Part shown: positions 52,516 to 62,267 of the stretch, piece by piece | Numbering within the stretch: position 1 is the first letter of the stretch | How the letters are laid out: the number at the start of each line of letters is the position of its first letter | Source of the DNA: Paenibacillus physcomitrellae | Lineage (GTDB): Bacteria > Bacillota > Bacilli > Paenibacillales > Paenibacillaceae | DNA length: 64,000 bases | Direction of reading: 5' to 3' | Assembly: GCF_002240225.1 (NCBI RefSeq) | Contig: NZ_CP022584.1 | Location: forward strand, 1,674,001-1,738,000 | Position numbers and translations under genes: made by a program | Notes under the pieces: model-generated | What the model was told of the DNA's origin: nothing | The model's input: the letters and a program-made list of their open reading frames with translations, nothing else | Database searches by the model: none

Positions 52516-53382
52516 CTATTCATAGTGCACCCAGCGCCGAGAAAAGTAGAAATTCAGCAGCGTGATGACCAGAATGATGATCCCGAGAATCCACGCCATA
52601 GCCGATGCAAACCCCATATTCATGTAGCGGAATGCATTCTGGAATAGATAATAAACAATGGTCGTCGTGGAATAGTTCGGCCCGCCCTCCGTCATAATCT
52701 GGAACCGCGGGTAATCCTGAAGGGCTCCAATAATGGAGGTAATCAGAATATAGAGGGTCGTCGGTGAAATACAAGGGATCGTAATGCTGCGGAAGCGCTG
52801 CCAGGCGTTCGCCCCATCCATTTCCGCAGCCTCATAGAAGCTCCGGGGGACTCCCTGCAGGGCAGCCAGATAAAGGACAAGATTGATACCGAGTCCGGAC
52901 CATACCCCTTGAATGATCATAGCCGGCATCGCCCACCGCTCGCTGCTGAGCCAGGCGGGTCCGTTGATCCCCACGACCTCTAACAAGTGGTTCAGCAAGC
53001 CGTAGGTATCGTTAAAGATCCACTTCCAGAGCAGCGTCAATGCGATAACGGAGCTGATGGTCGGCAGGAAGAACAGGGTCCGGAAAAACCGGATGCCGCG
53101 AATTTTCTGATTAAGAGCCGTAGCCAGGCCCAATGAACAGATCATGCCAATGGGAATGCTGAGTGCTGAATAAATCGTATTGCCGAGCGTCTTCCAGAAC
53201 AATTCGTCATGTACCAAATTCACATAGTTGTCCCCGCCGTTAAGTACAGGTGTTTTGTAGCCGCTATAATCCGTGAAGCTCACATAAACCGAATAACTGA
53301 GAGGAATAAAGGCAAACAGTAGAAATCCCAGTATCGGTGAGGCAATAAATAAGTACGCCCAAAGTTGTTCCCTTCGTTTCAT
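52516..53382 (-). CDS. ABC sugar importer permease (MalF/UgpA/AraP-like)
   Basis: The 288-residue protein has six helices and the EAA loop FYEAAEMDGANAWQRFRSITIP. First permease of the arabinan-type importer. No ATPase gene follows, so a shared MsmX-like ATPase elsewhere is expected. Confidence 0.92.
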   Translation of the reverse strand: MKRREQLWAYLFIASPILGFLLFAFIPLSYSVYVSFTDYSGYKTPVLNGGDNYVNLVHDELFWKTLGNTIYSALSIPIGMICSLGLATALNQKIRGIRFFRTLFFLPTISSVIALTLLWKWIFNDTYGLLNHLLEVVGINGPAWLSSERWAMPAMIIQGVWSGLGINLVLYLAALQGVPRSFYEAAEMDGANAWQRFRSITIPCISPTTLYILITSIIGALQDYPRFQIMTEGGPNYSTTTIVYYLFQNAFRYMNMGFASAMAWILGIIILVITLLNFYFSRRWVHYE

Positions 53383-53454
53383 GATTATCCTCCATTACTC
53401 AAGGGCGAAGGACAAGCTGTTGCAAGGCTTCTCCTTCGCCGGACTCGCTTCTAT

Positions 53455-54786
53455 TTACTTGAACAAGGCAGGGTTGCCTTCTTTAATAGCTGCATCGATT
53501 TTGGGTTTCAAATCGTTTAGGACATCTGCCGCCGATTTCTTGCCTTCCCACATCGGGGCCAGTCCTTGGGACAGCAGATCGTACCACTTCGCGTTAGGCA
53601 AAACAGTCCATGGCCCTGCTTCCTCCTTCTCAACCGCTTTGATGAATACTTCAGCATGCTCCGGTTTCTGTCCCGGCTGCAGGAAGACATCGGTAGACGC
53701 CATCGACTTGAAGCTTGGGATGGAGAAGCCCATCAGGGATTGTTCCTTTTGACCTTCCGGTCCGCCCAAATATTCGACTAATTTATAGGCGGCTTCCACA
53801 TTCTTCGTCTTGCTGTAGATACCCAGGCCTACGGAACCGCTGATGCCTCCCCAGTCATTGCCTGTGAGCGGCGCCACATCCCAATCAAAGCCCAGCTTGC
53901 GGAATTCCGGCACCATCCAGCGGCCGGTTACCATCATGGCCAGCTTGCCTGTCTTGAACATTTCGCTGTCGTTCAAATCCTTGAGTGCAGCTGAACTCGG
54001 AACGACTCCATATTTATTGGTAAGGTCTGCCGCAAATTGCAGCGCATGAACGGTCTCCTCACTGTTGCCGACAAATTCCTGTTTATTATCACTGAGGAAT
54101 TTGCCGCCGTTGGCAAGCACGAAATCCTCCCACCAGACCGGTCCCATGCCGTACTGCGTGGTTTTGCCGTTTTTGCTGATCGTCAGCTTCTGGGCGGTAT
54201 CCAGCAATTGCTCCATGGTCATTGGCGTTTCCGCTGACGGGAACGGAACATTCATTTTCGTGAAAAGATCTTTGTTATAGAAAAGCACGTGAGGACCGAT
54301 ATCTTTAGGAAGCGCATACAATTTGCCTTGTCCGATAGCTGAACCATCATAACGGTAGCGGGAAAGGCCCGATTCCCACATATCAGCGGTATCGATATTG
54401 CTGTTCTTCACCATGTCGTCAATGGGCATAATCAGATCCTGGCTTACCCATCTGCCAAAGTCACCATCCGGCACATAAAAGACGTCCGGAGCATCTCCAC
54501 CGGCTAGAATCGTATTCATCTTCCCTACGTAATCGCCTGATGGAATGTGCAGATAATTGACCTTTATGGTCGGATTCTTCTCTTCAAAAGATTTGATCAG
54601 GTTGGTAAATACCTCTTTCTCCGACGGATCTCCCCATCCAGCGAACTGGATAGTAACCTGTCCATCTGCAACCGGGGTATTTCCACTGCTCTCCTTGCTA
54701 CCGCAACCGATCAAGCCGCCGATCATCATTGCCAAGGATAGGGACACCAGCATACCCTTGCCGAAATTCCTTTTCGATAACTTCAT
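53455..54786 (-). CDS. ABC sugar importer solute-binding lipoprotein
   Basis: The 443-residue protein has a lipoprotein signal with lipobox LIGC (Cys28) and a type 1 solute-binding fold (VTIQFAGWGDPSEKEVFTNLIKSFEEKNPTIKV). It captures the sugar outside the membrane and delivers it to the two permeases. It is the first gene of the operon, with two cre-like sites upstream. Confidence 0.93.
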   Translation of the reverse strand: MKLSKRNFGKGMLVSLSLAMMIGGLIGCGSKESSGNTPVADGQVTIQFAGWGDPSEKEVFTNLIKSFEEKNPTIKVNYLHIPSGDYVGKMNTILAGGDAPDVFYVPDGDFGRWVSQDLIMPIDDMVKNSNIDTADMWESGLSRYRYDGSAIGQGKLYALPKDIGPHVLFYNKDLFTKMNVPFPSAETPMTMEQLLDTAQKLTISKNGKTTQYGMGPVWWEDFVLANGGKFLSDNKQEFVGNSEETVHALQFAADLTNKYGVVPSSAALKDLNDSEMFKTGKLAMMVTGRWMVPEFRKLGFDWDVAPLTGNDWGGISGSVGLGIYSKTKNVEAAYKLVEYLGGPEGQKEQSLMGFSIPSFKSMASTDVFLQPGQKPEHAEVFIKAVEKEEAGPWTVLPNAKWYDLLSQGLAPMWEGKKSAADVLNDLKPKIDAAIKEGNPALFK

Positions 54787-54859
54787 CTTTTCGACACCCC
54801 TCAGTTTCTTTTATTCCTTACTCCCTAATTATTATTGGAATCGTCAGCCGGGACAATTA

Positions 54860-54910
54860 TGAAACCGCTTTAGTTTATTCTCAAAAAAAACACAACTGAA
54901 AGCGATTTCG
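54860..54910 (-). promoter_or_regulatory. Two cre-like sites before the solute-binding protein gene
   Basis: TGAAACCGCTTTAG (54860-54873) and TGAAAGCGATTTCG (54897-54910) both match the cre pattern and lie 75-125 bp before the first operon gene. Confidence 0.55.
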
Positions 54911-54967
54911 ACGGTCAAAAACAACAAAACAACCGTCCGCAAGGGATGGTTGTCGGTGAATTCGTAT

Positions 54968-55804
54968 TTAATGACTTTGTTTACGCCATTCCAGGGGGGT
55001 GACGCCAACCGCTTTGACAAAAAAGTTATAGAACCGGCTGGACGATGTGAAGCCAACCTCATAAGAGATGCTTTCAACCGGCTTGTCGGTCTGCTGCAGC
55101 AGCCGCTTGGCCTCGTGCAAACGAAGATTGATGATATATTGCTTTGGCGAAACGCCCATCAGCTCTGAAAATTTCTTGCGCAAATTGCTTTCTGAAAGAA
55201 AGTAGCGCGAGGCAAGCTCGCTGACCGTGATTTGCGTATGGTAGCTGGCATGGATTTCTTTTAAGACTTCCTGAATGGTCAACTGGTCATTTAACCCATC
55301 AGTCGAAGGCAGAGTTACTCTATTCCGCTGGAATAGCAGCAGAATCGTCTCCAGAGCAACCCTCATTAGAACATAGGAATCTGCACTATATTTATCTAAC
55401 TTCCATTCCTTCTCCATTTGAAAGAGGCTAATCTCCGCCCACCGCATATCCTCTTCATTAAGATGGGCACTGCGAATCCGATCCGGCTCCCGTTCTGCGT
55501 TGTGGAAAAGATACTGACAGTATGCAGGCAGCTTGTCGTGGTAGAAATGCAAAGAGATCCCCTGCCAAGGCTCGGTACATACAAAACCATGGTGGAGCCG
55601 GGATGGAATCAAAATCAGGTCCCCTTTGGATACCTTGATATTTTGTTCCAGTGAACTGTAATACCCTTCGCCTTCCAAAATAAGTGTCAGTTCATCGTAT
55701 TCGTGGGAATGCGACATAAAAAGGCCCTCACCCTTCTCTGCCTGAAAGGTATGGGGCATAAACCGCTCCATGCTGATCACGAAGCTTTTCGTATTATTCT
55801 CCAA
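54968..55804 (-). CDS. AraC-family regulator of the arabinan locus
   Basis: The 278-residue protein has an N-terminal cupin domain (MSHSHEYDELTLILEGEGYYSS; LILIPSRLHHGFV) and two C-terminal helix-turn-helix motifs (VSELASRYFLSESNLRKKFSELMGVSPKQYI; VESISYEVGFTSSSRFYNFFVKAVGVTPLEWR). It lies upstream of and on the same strand as the importer genes, and probably activates them on binding a pentose. Confidence 0.9.
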   Translation of the reverse strand: MENNTKSFVISMERFMPHTFQAEKGEGLFMSHSHEYDELTLILEGEGYYSSLEQNIKVSKGDLILIPSRLHHGFVCTEPWQGISLHFYHDKLPAYCQYLFHNAEREPDRIRSAHLNEEDMRWAEISLFQMEKEWKLDKYSADSYVLMRVALETILLLFQRNRVTLPSTDGLNDQLTIQEVLKEIHASYHTQITVSELASRYFLSESNLRKKFSELMGVSPKQYIINLRLHEAKRLLQQTDKPVESISYEVGFTSSSRFYNFFVKAVGVTPLEWRKQSH

Positions 55805-55959
55805 TGTTTACTCCCCTTTCTGATGCCTTATGAGAATAGCCCCACCCCGTTCTACACATAGGTTTATTTTAGCATGGATGCAGGCAAGTGATAGAGGTGG
55901 TATGACCAAGTTCTAATTATCAAACCGCAAAACCAAAAAGCCTGGAACCTATCCAGACT

Positions 55960-56160
55960 TTCATCAAGTTCTTATTCCTCTAGGGCGTGTTTCTTGTTTC
56001 TCTGCGAGATCCATTTGTTTGAGCATCTCGTAGCCGATTACAGCATCATGGCCTGCCCAGCCATCAACTGAATGCAAGTGGGTTCCCAAGGGCATCTACG
56101 ATCGCATGTATTTTGGTCGTTAGTCCACCCCTGGAACGCCCAATGGGCCTTAAATTCCTC
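55960..56160 (-). pseudogene. IS5-family transposase remnant
   Basis: Minus-strand fragments RPIGRSRGGLTTKIHAIVDALGNPL and LIDGWAGHDAVIGYEMLKQMDLAEKQE match the DDE transposase of IS5-type elements (GRSRGGLTTKIH is diagnostic). Only about 200 bp remain, with an internal gap. It forms the 3' border of the broken TetR gene. Confidence 0.7.
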
Positions 56161-56568
56161 TTCGATCCCTACATTCAGGTTATAAAATAGTTCATCACTT
56201 ACATCCTTATTTGAATCGGTGATTCGCTCCGAGACGCTTAGCGGTCGCAGTGCCTTACGCTTGTCCGCATAGGTTGCTCCCCAGTCAATGTAACGTTTCC
56301 ATAGATACCTGATTTTCTCCTGGATGGGCCCTGAATCGGATAATCAATGATTATAAATCCCATCAAATCCGATTTTAAATCCAGAAATAGCTGATTGAGC
56401 AAGTCATCCTTGGTTGGAAAGTAGACAAACAAAATCCCCTCTGCAACCCCTGCTTTCTTGGCGATTTTAATGGTGGATGCAGAAGCTCCAGCCATTGCTA
56501 CCTCTTCCGTTGCGGAAGTTAATTAATAATGCTTTTCGTTTCTCTTCGCTAAGGGGGTGAGCCATAAG
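56160..56568 (-). pseudogene. TetR-family regulator, broken
   Basis: MAHPLSEEKRKALL begins at 56568, then a frameshift leads to TSATEEVAMAGASASTIKIA then KKAGVAEGILFVYFPTKDDL, a clear TetR helix-turn-helix. A second frameshift follows IDYPIQGP; the other frame continues EKIRYLWKRYIDWGATYADK, ERITDSNKDVSDELFYNLN until the IS5 remnant. Two lesions plus truncation make it inactive. Confidence 0.8.
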
Positions 56569-56682
56569 TGAACTCTTTTCAATTTTTATGAGTGAGATAC
56601 TCAATTTACAATATAGGTCTTAGATGTCAAAGGGTGCTCTCGTCGTTCCGAAGGAGATCAGATCTTCTAAATCTTCGCCGGG

Positions 56683-57138
56683 TTAGAGTCTCGCAAACGT
56701 AATGTAATCGACTTGGACAGGCTCAGCCGCTTCGATCCGAAGTGCCCGGTTAATCTGTCCCCGGTGATATTGTCCATGTAAGAGGACCTGCAGCAGGATG
56801 TCGCGGACGGACGTTTGGAACGGAACACCGCTCTGGTTCGCATAATCGATTATCTCATCCAAATCGGATTCCTCGATTCCTTCGATATAGATGCGATATT
56901 GCTCGGCGTTTTCTTCGAACATCGTACGGATCGTCAGCAGGTCTTCCGCTTCTTCCCACAACGAATAGTGCGCGGCGCCCCTGCCCTGCAATCTTGACAG
57001 CCAGACTCGTTCCGCGACCGCGATGTGCCGAACAAGCTTCAGCAGGTCCTTGTTCTTTATCTCATTCTCCTCGATTGCGTCCAAAATACGCCCGTCAGCC
57101 CAGTACAAGTGGTCCATCATTCGCTTGATCGTTTTCAT
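56683..57138 (-). CDS. DinB-family protein
   Basis: The 151-residue four-helix bundle has MMDHLYWADGRILDAIEE, a middle HIAVAERVWLSRLQG and LLHGQYHRGQINRALR, where three histidines form the metal site of the DinB/YfiT fold. The family includes thiol-dependent and metal-dependent small-molecule transferases. Intact; start behind AGGAGG. Confidence 0.85.
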   Translation of the reverse strand: MKTIKRMMDHLYWADGRILDAIEENEIKNKDLLKLVRHIAVAERVWLSRLQGRGAAHYSLWEEAEDLLTIRTMFEENAEQYRIYIEGIEESDLDEIIDYANQSGVPFQTSVRDILLQVLLHGQYHRGQINRALRIEAAEPVQVDYITFARL

Positions 57139-57494
57139 TCCAGTTGCCTCCTCTTTGTTTTCCTCGATTTCTTGAACCTATTGTTATCCGCTAGTTCAGT
57201 TCATTTAAGCAGTTCAACAAGGATCATTATGCAGTTCCAGAATAACACTACCTTTGAAGCTGTTTGACGTCTGCACCCGCTTTGACTGCCGGCCCCGCAA
57301 AGGGAACGGAAATTTTTTTAATTCTTCAATACGAAGGACATCAGGTGCTCCATAGTCCCATAGACTAATGCTATCATTGTGCCCACGACATTGTGCCTGC
57401 GATTACGTTTGATATTCTATCTTTAGGTCCCATTCTCCTTCGCCTTCAAGTGTTCCACCTGAATTGATTTAACTCCCGTTATTGATTTACGTTT
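57139..57494. other. Gene-free region with scraps
   Basis: No intact gene. Near 57262 the minus strand reads AVKAGADVKQL, similar to AVKAGVDIVLLQNAG near 57930, so both may be scraps of related genes. Confidence 0.3.
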
Positions 57495-57761
57495 TCACTT
57501 CAGAGGGCGAATTAATATTACAAACTCCTTCGCTATTTCGCGCTGTGTACGCTCTTCCCCGCCGTGCTTCAGGCCAAACCGGTCTTTAATTCCACTTTGT
57601 TTACGTTCATCCAGGATATCAAGGTTCTGATAGATTTTGCTTTTCTCCCACTTCAGTTCCACATCATCCATGATGTCATCATCATTGTCGCTGCCAAGGA
57701 TATCGATCAGTGTAATTTCGTTGCCTTCTTTCCATTCCAATCGGATCATGCAAGGAGACAT
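57495..57761 (-). pseudogene. Sporulation sigma factor (SigE/SigK-like) fragment
   Basis: The 88-codon frame reads [20 protein letters not shown], then LDILDER and RFGLKHGGEERTQREIAKEF, the region 3-4 stretch of SigK/SigE ([11 protein letters not shown] and KTQREIAKELGISRSYVS). It breaks off just where ISRSYVSRIEKR should follow (VILIRPLK), and all of regions 1-2 is missing. It cannot be a working sigma factor. Confidence 0.65.
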
Positions 57762-58033
57762 CTTTCCGGGTCTTCTTGAGCAATCTCATGTGCGTCAGTA
57801 TTTCGTTTTCAATACAACGCACGGCAAACGTGGTATCACGCTGCTTTTAAATAAAGAAGCGATCGATCAATATCTCTCGGGGTTGAAAAAAGCTATTCAT
57901 CTGGTCTTCAATTGATGCCAGCATTCTGCAGCAAAACGATGTCAACTCCGGCTTTAACGGCTCTAAAAGCTGCAGCTCCAATGACGTCCCGCTCATTTAA
58001 ATCTCCTTAGGACGGGGAAATATAATTGATAAA
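57762..58033. other. Region with an unassigned plus-strand frame
   Basis: A plus frame ends at 57915 with [20 protein letters not shown] and AIHLVFN. It looks like a coding remnant but I cannot name it. The remainder holds only the AVKAGVDIVLLQ scrap. Confidence 0.3.
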
Positions 58034-58073
58034 AAAAAGAAAAGCGGTCCCGCATACATATACAGGAACCGCT
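58033..58073 (-). terminator. Terminator after the chemoreceptor gene
   Basis: AGCGGTCC...GGAACCGCT stem followed by a long T-rich run on the minus strand. Confidence 0.75.
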
Positions 58074-58141
58074 AGCGTATTACTCTTCCTATCTATTAAA
58101 ATATACGGGGACTTACCCCCATAAAATAAATCCCGGAAGTT

Positions 58142-59477
58142 TTAAACCTTAAACTTGCTAATGACTTCTTGCAGCTCCTGAGCCATCTTGCTAAGAGCTT
58201 CAGCCGAAGCGGATACCTCTTCCATCGAGGCATTTTGCTGCTGTGTAGATGCGGCAACGCTTTGTGTATTGCCAGCTGACTGCTGAGCTATGGTGGCAAC
58301 CTCTGTCACCAGCTCCACCATATTTTGCGAACTCGCATTGACTTGCTCGACAATCGAAGACACTTCAAGCGATTCAGCGGCTACCCTCTCAATGGAAGAT
58401 ACGATTTCTTTGAAGGTATCACCTGTTAAATTCACCATGTTAATGCCTTCATCTACAACAGAGGTCCCCTCGTTCATAGAATGAACTGTATTCTCTGCTT
58501 CTATTTGGAACTCTTCAATAAGTCCCCGGATTTGACCGGCTGCCATACCTGTCTGCTCAGACAGCTTTCTAACCTCATTAGCTACAACCGCAAACTCTCT
58601 TCCGTCTTGCTGCTTCAATAGCGGCATTCAGTGCCGATAGGTTGGTCTGGCCTGCGATTTCCGTTATCAATCCAACGATGTTGCCGATCTCTCCCGTTTT
58701 TTCTCCTAACGTATTAACAACGTCCGCGGTTTGGCTAACCGTCCCCTGAACAAGTCTCATTTGTTCAATGGTTTTGTCGACGACCTTGTTGCCGTCACTA
58801 GCTTTGTCACTCGCTGTTCCCGTCAACTGAGACACGTATTGAATCGAGGCCGCAGCCTGATCCATGCCTTTTGATATTTCAGTCGTTGCTTGTGTGAACT
58901 CGTTAGCGGTACTAACCTGTTTATCCGAGCCTTCGGCAATCTCCTGAATAGAATTCGCTATATGTTCTGCCGTCTGGGCTGTCTGCTCCGCACTCGCCGA
59001 CAGCTCTTCCGAGGTTGCGGCAACTTGGGATGAATTGAAACCGACCTGACTAATCAATTGACGCAGGTTGGCTGTCATCTGGTTTACAGAAACCGACAAT
59101 TGCCCAAGCTCGTCTTTGGATTTAACCGCCACTTCTTCAGTTAAATTTCCGTCAGCAATCCTTTTTGTTGCAGTCATCAAACGTTTTAAAGGGCTGTGAA
59201 TGGATCGAACAATTCCAAATACAAGGGCTAGGCCAAGCACGACAGCGATCACAATGACAATCAGGGTTGTTATAAGAATTTGGCTGCTAACTTCCGTAAT
59301 TTCATCCATGTTGATGGTGCCGACAATTTTCCATCCAGTCAATTCATTGGTTACAAGAACGGCGCGTTTCTGTACTCCATCAAATTCTAAGGGATGCACT
59401 TCAAAATTGAAAGGAACGTTTTTTATTGCCAGCCGCCAGTCATTCCGTTTATAACCCTCTATAATAGAAAAAAACAA
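58142..59477 (-). pseudogene. Methyl-accepting chemotaxis protein, truncated and frameshifted
   Basis: The first frame (59477-58578) has the end of a dCache-type sensor, one helix (ILITTLIVIVIAVVLGLALVF), a HAMP domain and half the signalling domain up to SALNAAIEAAR. The second frame (58627-58142) resumes at GREFAVVANEVRKLSEQT and runs to the end. Where AGEQ should lie, about 14 bp are missing between two GCAAGA copies, shifting the frame. Most of the periplasmic sensor and the first helix are also absent at the 5' end. Confidence 0.85.
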
Positions 59478-59592
59478 ATGAAGAGCTTAACAGCCCCAGC
59501 TGGAAAAGAGTTATCCTGTTGAAGACTATCCCCGAGCCGTGGGATGCGGTTTTGGATTCGCTCGACTATACCTCCTGACGAAGGTGAGAAAC

Positions 59593-60399
59593 ATGACAAA
59601 CATTTTTTACGTCGAATATGATGCGGCGCATAACAGCAGTTTTGTTTTTGATATTCCGGAAGGCCATAATTGCTGGCTGTTGGTTATTACGCAGACCCCC
59701 GCCCAATTTTGGGTGGACGGCAAGCTGAGGGAGTATCCGCCCCACTGTGCAGTGCTATTTGAACCGCATCAAAAGATCTATTACCGGGCATGCGCCGAAC
59801 AATATGTCAATGACTGGATCCGCTTTGAAACTGATGAGCCTTACGTGACTGAAACTTCGCTGCCCTTTGGCAGTCCTTTTCCTTTGGACGACCCCGAATA
59901 TTGCCACAGGCTGTTCCAGCTTCTGGTCATTGAGAACTCGTTCAACAAAGACTACAAAAAATCATCCATTGATTGCCTGCTCAGAACGCTGTTCAACAAA
60001 CTGCTGGAGTCTTATTTCCGCGAGGAAATTACGCCTCAGCATTACAATCTTCTAAAGCTGCGGTCGGCTATCCATAATAACCCTACCCATCCTTGGACGG
60101 TGTCGGAAATGGCAGAAATCTTAAGCATCAGCCCCGGGTATCTCCAGGTCATCTACAAAAAATCCTTTGGCCTGACGTGCATGGATGATGTCATTCACAG
60201 CCGGATCCGCTTAGCCAAGGAATATCTCATCCACAGCCCCTACACGGTTGCGGAGATTGCAGACCGGTGCGGGTACCGGAATGTGGAGCATTTCTGCAGA
60301 CAATTCAAGCAGCTAACCGGTTCCTCGCCCAAGAAATTCAACAAAAGAAACACCGGTTCAGGCGCAGGAACGCCGGGCCCTACCAAGCTTAACCCTTGA
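59593..60399 (+). CDS. AraC-family regulator
   Basis: Start MTNIFYVEYDAAHN behind AAGGTGAG (the longest frame opens 18 codons earlier, at 59539) gives 268 residues. A cupin-like N-terminus and two C-terminal helix-turn-helix motifs (VSEMAEILSISPGYLQVIYKKSFGLTCMDDVI; VAEIADRCGYRNVEHFCRQFKQLTGSSPKKF) are clear. It is convergent with, and overlaps by 11 bp, the last permease gene of the next operon, which it probably controls. Confidence 0.9.
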   Translation: MTNIFYVEYDAAHNSSFVFDIPEGHNCWLLVITQTPAQFWVDGKLREYPPHCAVLFEPHQKIYYRACAEQYVNDWIRFETDEPYVTETSLPFGSPFPLDDPEYCHRLFQLLVIENSFNKDYKKSSIDCLLRTLFNKLLESYFREEITPQHYNLLKLRSAIHNNPTHPWTVSEMAEILSISPGYLQVIYKKSFGLTCMDDVIHSRIRLAKEYLIHSPYTVAEIADRCGYRNVEHFCRQFKQLTGSSPKKFNKRNTGSGAGTPGPTKLNP

Positions 60400-61261
60400 T
60401 CCCGGTCATCGTAATTCCCTGCACAAAATATTTCTGACCGATGAAGAACAATATCAATACAGGAATAACCGTAATCAAGGAAACCGCCATCAGCATCTGA
60501 ATCTGCGAGGACCCGAAAGAATTCTGGAAGAACTGCAGACCGATGGCCAGCGTGAAATTCTGGTCGCTGTTCAGGTAAATCAGTGGAGACATGTAGTCAT
60601 TCCAGTGGAAGGTCACCGACATGAGGCCGACCGTGATCAGCGCCGGTTTGATGGCCGGCATCAGAATTTTGTAATAAATCTGAAAGGCATTGGCCCCGTC
60701 AATATAAGCCGCTTCGTCGAGATCTTTCGGGATCGTCTTGAAGAACTGCCTGAGCAGGAAAATGTTAAATGCGCCGCCTCCAAAAAAGGAAGGAATGATA
60801 AGCGGCTTCAAGGTATCAAGCCAGCCCAGTTTGGTGAACAGGAGATAAGTAGGGACCAGGGTCACCTGGCTGGGGAGCATCATGGTGGCAAGCACGACGG
60901 TAAACAATACTCCGCTGTACCGGGATTTAAAACGTGCAAAGCCGTAAGCTACAAAGGAAGCGGACAGCACCGTTCCCAGTGTGGCAAGCACCGTTACAAT
61001 CAAGGTATTCCATGTATATCGCGTGAAATCCGCATACTGCCAGCCCTGGACGAAATTATCCCATGTGAACGTATTCGGGATGATTTTGGGAGGCAGCGTA
61101 TAAGCCTCAGACGGGATTTTAAAAGCGGTGGAAAGCATCCAGATAAACGGGAAAATAAAAATAACGGCTATAATCGTTAATACCCCATAGCTGAGGCTGG
61201 TTTTGATCCGGTCGCTGGTTCTTTTACTTTTATAATAAGCCTCCATGGCTGCACCTCCCAA
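60389..61261 (-). CDS. ABC sugar importer permease (MalG-like)
   Basis: The 290-residue protein has six helices and the EAA loop DLDEAAYIDGANAFQIYYKILMP. It starts 1 bp after the partner permease stop. A RBS GGGAGGTG precedes the MGGAAMEAYY start; MEAYY is an alternative. Substrate is unknown. Confidence 0.92.
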   Translation of the reverse strand: MGGAAMEAYYKSKRTSDRIKTSLSYGVLTIIAVIFIFPFIWMLSTAFKIPSEAYTLPPKIIPNTFTWDNFVQGWQYADFTRYTWNTLIVTVLATLGTVLSASFVAYGFARFKSRYSGVLFTVVLATMMLPSQVTLVPTYLLFTKLGWLDTLKPLIIPSFFGGGAFNIFLLRQFFKTIPKDLDEAAYIDGANAFQIYYKILMPAIKPALITVGLMSVTFHWNDYMSPLIYLNSDQNFTLAIGLQFFQNSFGSSQIQMLMAVSLITVIPVLILFFIGQKYFVQGITMTGIKG

Positions 61262-61262
61262 A

Positions 61263-62156
61263 TTAGTTATCGTAATAAACCCAGTGTCTGGAGGTCCGGT
61301 TTACGATTTGAGTGATGATCATAATCACGAGGAATAATAACCAAGCCAAGGTGGAAGCGTACCCCATCTCGTTGTATTTAAATCCGCTGTTGTAAATATG
61401 CATCATGTAAGTATAGGTGGAGTAGCTCGGGCCGCCCTCGGTCAGGATGTACGGCTGCATAAAGATTTGGAAACCGCCGATAATCCCCATGACCAGATTA
61501 AAATATAACGTAGGCGTTACCAGAGGCAGGGTGATCCGCGTGATTTTTACAAAACTGCTTGCACCGTCAATTTCTGCGCTTTCGTACAGGGCCTCCGGAA
61601 TATCCTGCAGCCCCGCCAGCGTAATGATGATGGAGTTTCCGATGGTCCAGATCCCCATAATAATGATCGCCGGCATCGCCCACCGGGTATCGCTTAACCA
61701 GTTGGGTCCCGTAATGCCGAAGAGAGACAGAAAATAATTGACAAGGCCGAACTGTGCATTAAAGATCCACCCCCAAAGCAGGGTAACCGCAACGCCTGAA
61801 GTAATGTAAGGAATGTAAAAGCTGGTCCTGAAAAAACCAACCCCCTTAAGCTTTTGATTAAGCAGAAGGGCAATCAGAAAAGCCGCCAGCAAACTGACCG
61901 GTACGGACACAAGCACAAAATAAAGCGTATTCAGCAAAGAGCGGTAAAACAGCGGATCCTCTGTGAAGGCCCGGATGATATTAGCGAAACCGACAAATTG
62001 ACCGGAGCCGGTCATATCCATATTCGTGAAGACCAAAATGATAGAAAAAACCATGGGGTACAGGGTGAAAATCAAAAAGCCCAAGAGCCATGGCGAGATG
62101 AAGAGGAAAAAATGCTTTTCCTCTCTTTTATCGATGCCGTTGATACGCGCCTTCAT
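61263..62156 (-). CDS. ABC sugar importer permease (MalF/UgpA-like)
   Basis: The 297-residue protein has six helices and the EAA loop LYESAEIDGASSFVKITRITLP. It opens with KREEKHFFLFISPWLLGFLIFTLYPM. It is distinct from the permeases at 51-53 kb, so this is a second importer. Confidence 0.92.
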   Translation of the reverse strand: MKARINGIDKREEKHFFLFISPWLLGFLIFTLYPMVFSIILVFTNMDMTGSGQFVGFANIIRAFTEDPLFYRSLLNTLYFVLVSVPVSLLAAFLIALLLNQKLKGVGFFRTSFYIPYITSGVAVTLLWGWIFNAQFGLVNYFLSLFGITGPNWLSDTRWAMPAIIIMGIWTIGNSIIITLAGLQDIPEALYESAEIDGASSFVKITRITLPLVTPTLYFNLVMGIIGGFQIFMQPYILTEGGPSYSTYTYMMHIYNSGFKYNEMGYASTLAWLLFLVIMIITQIVNRTSRHWVYYDN

Positions 62157-62267
62157 GTTCTTGCCTCCCTTAAAACCTCCGCTTGAGACCGGATGAGAAT
62201 AGGAAGGGAGGATGCCAGGTATCCTCCCTTTGATAAACCGGGCGTAAATGCCTCGTTACCCTGTTTG

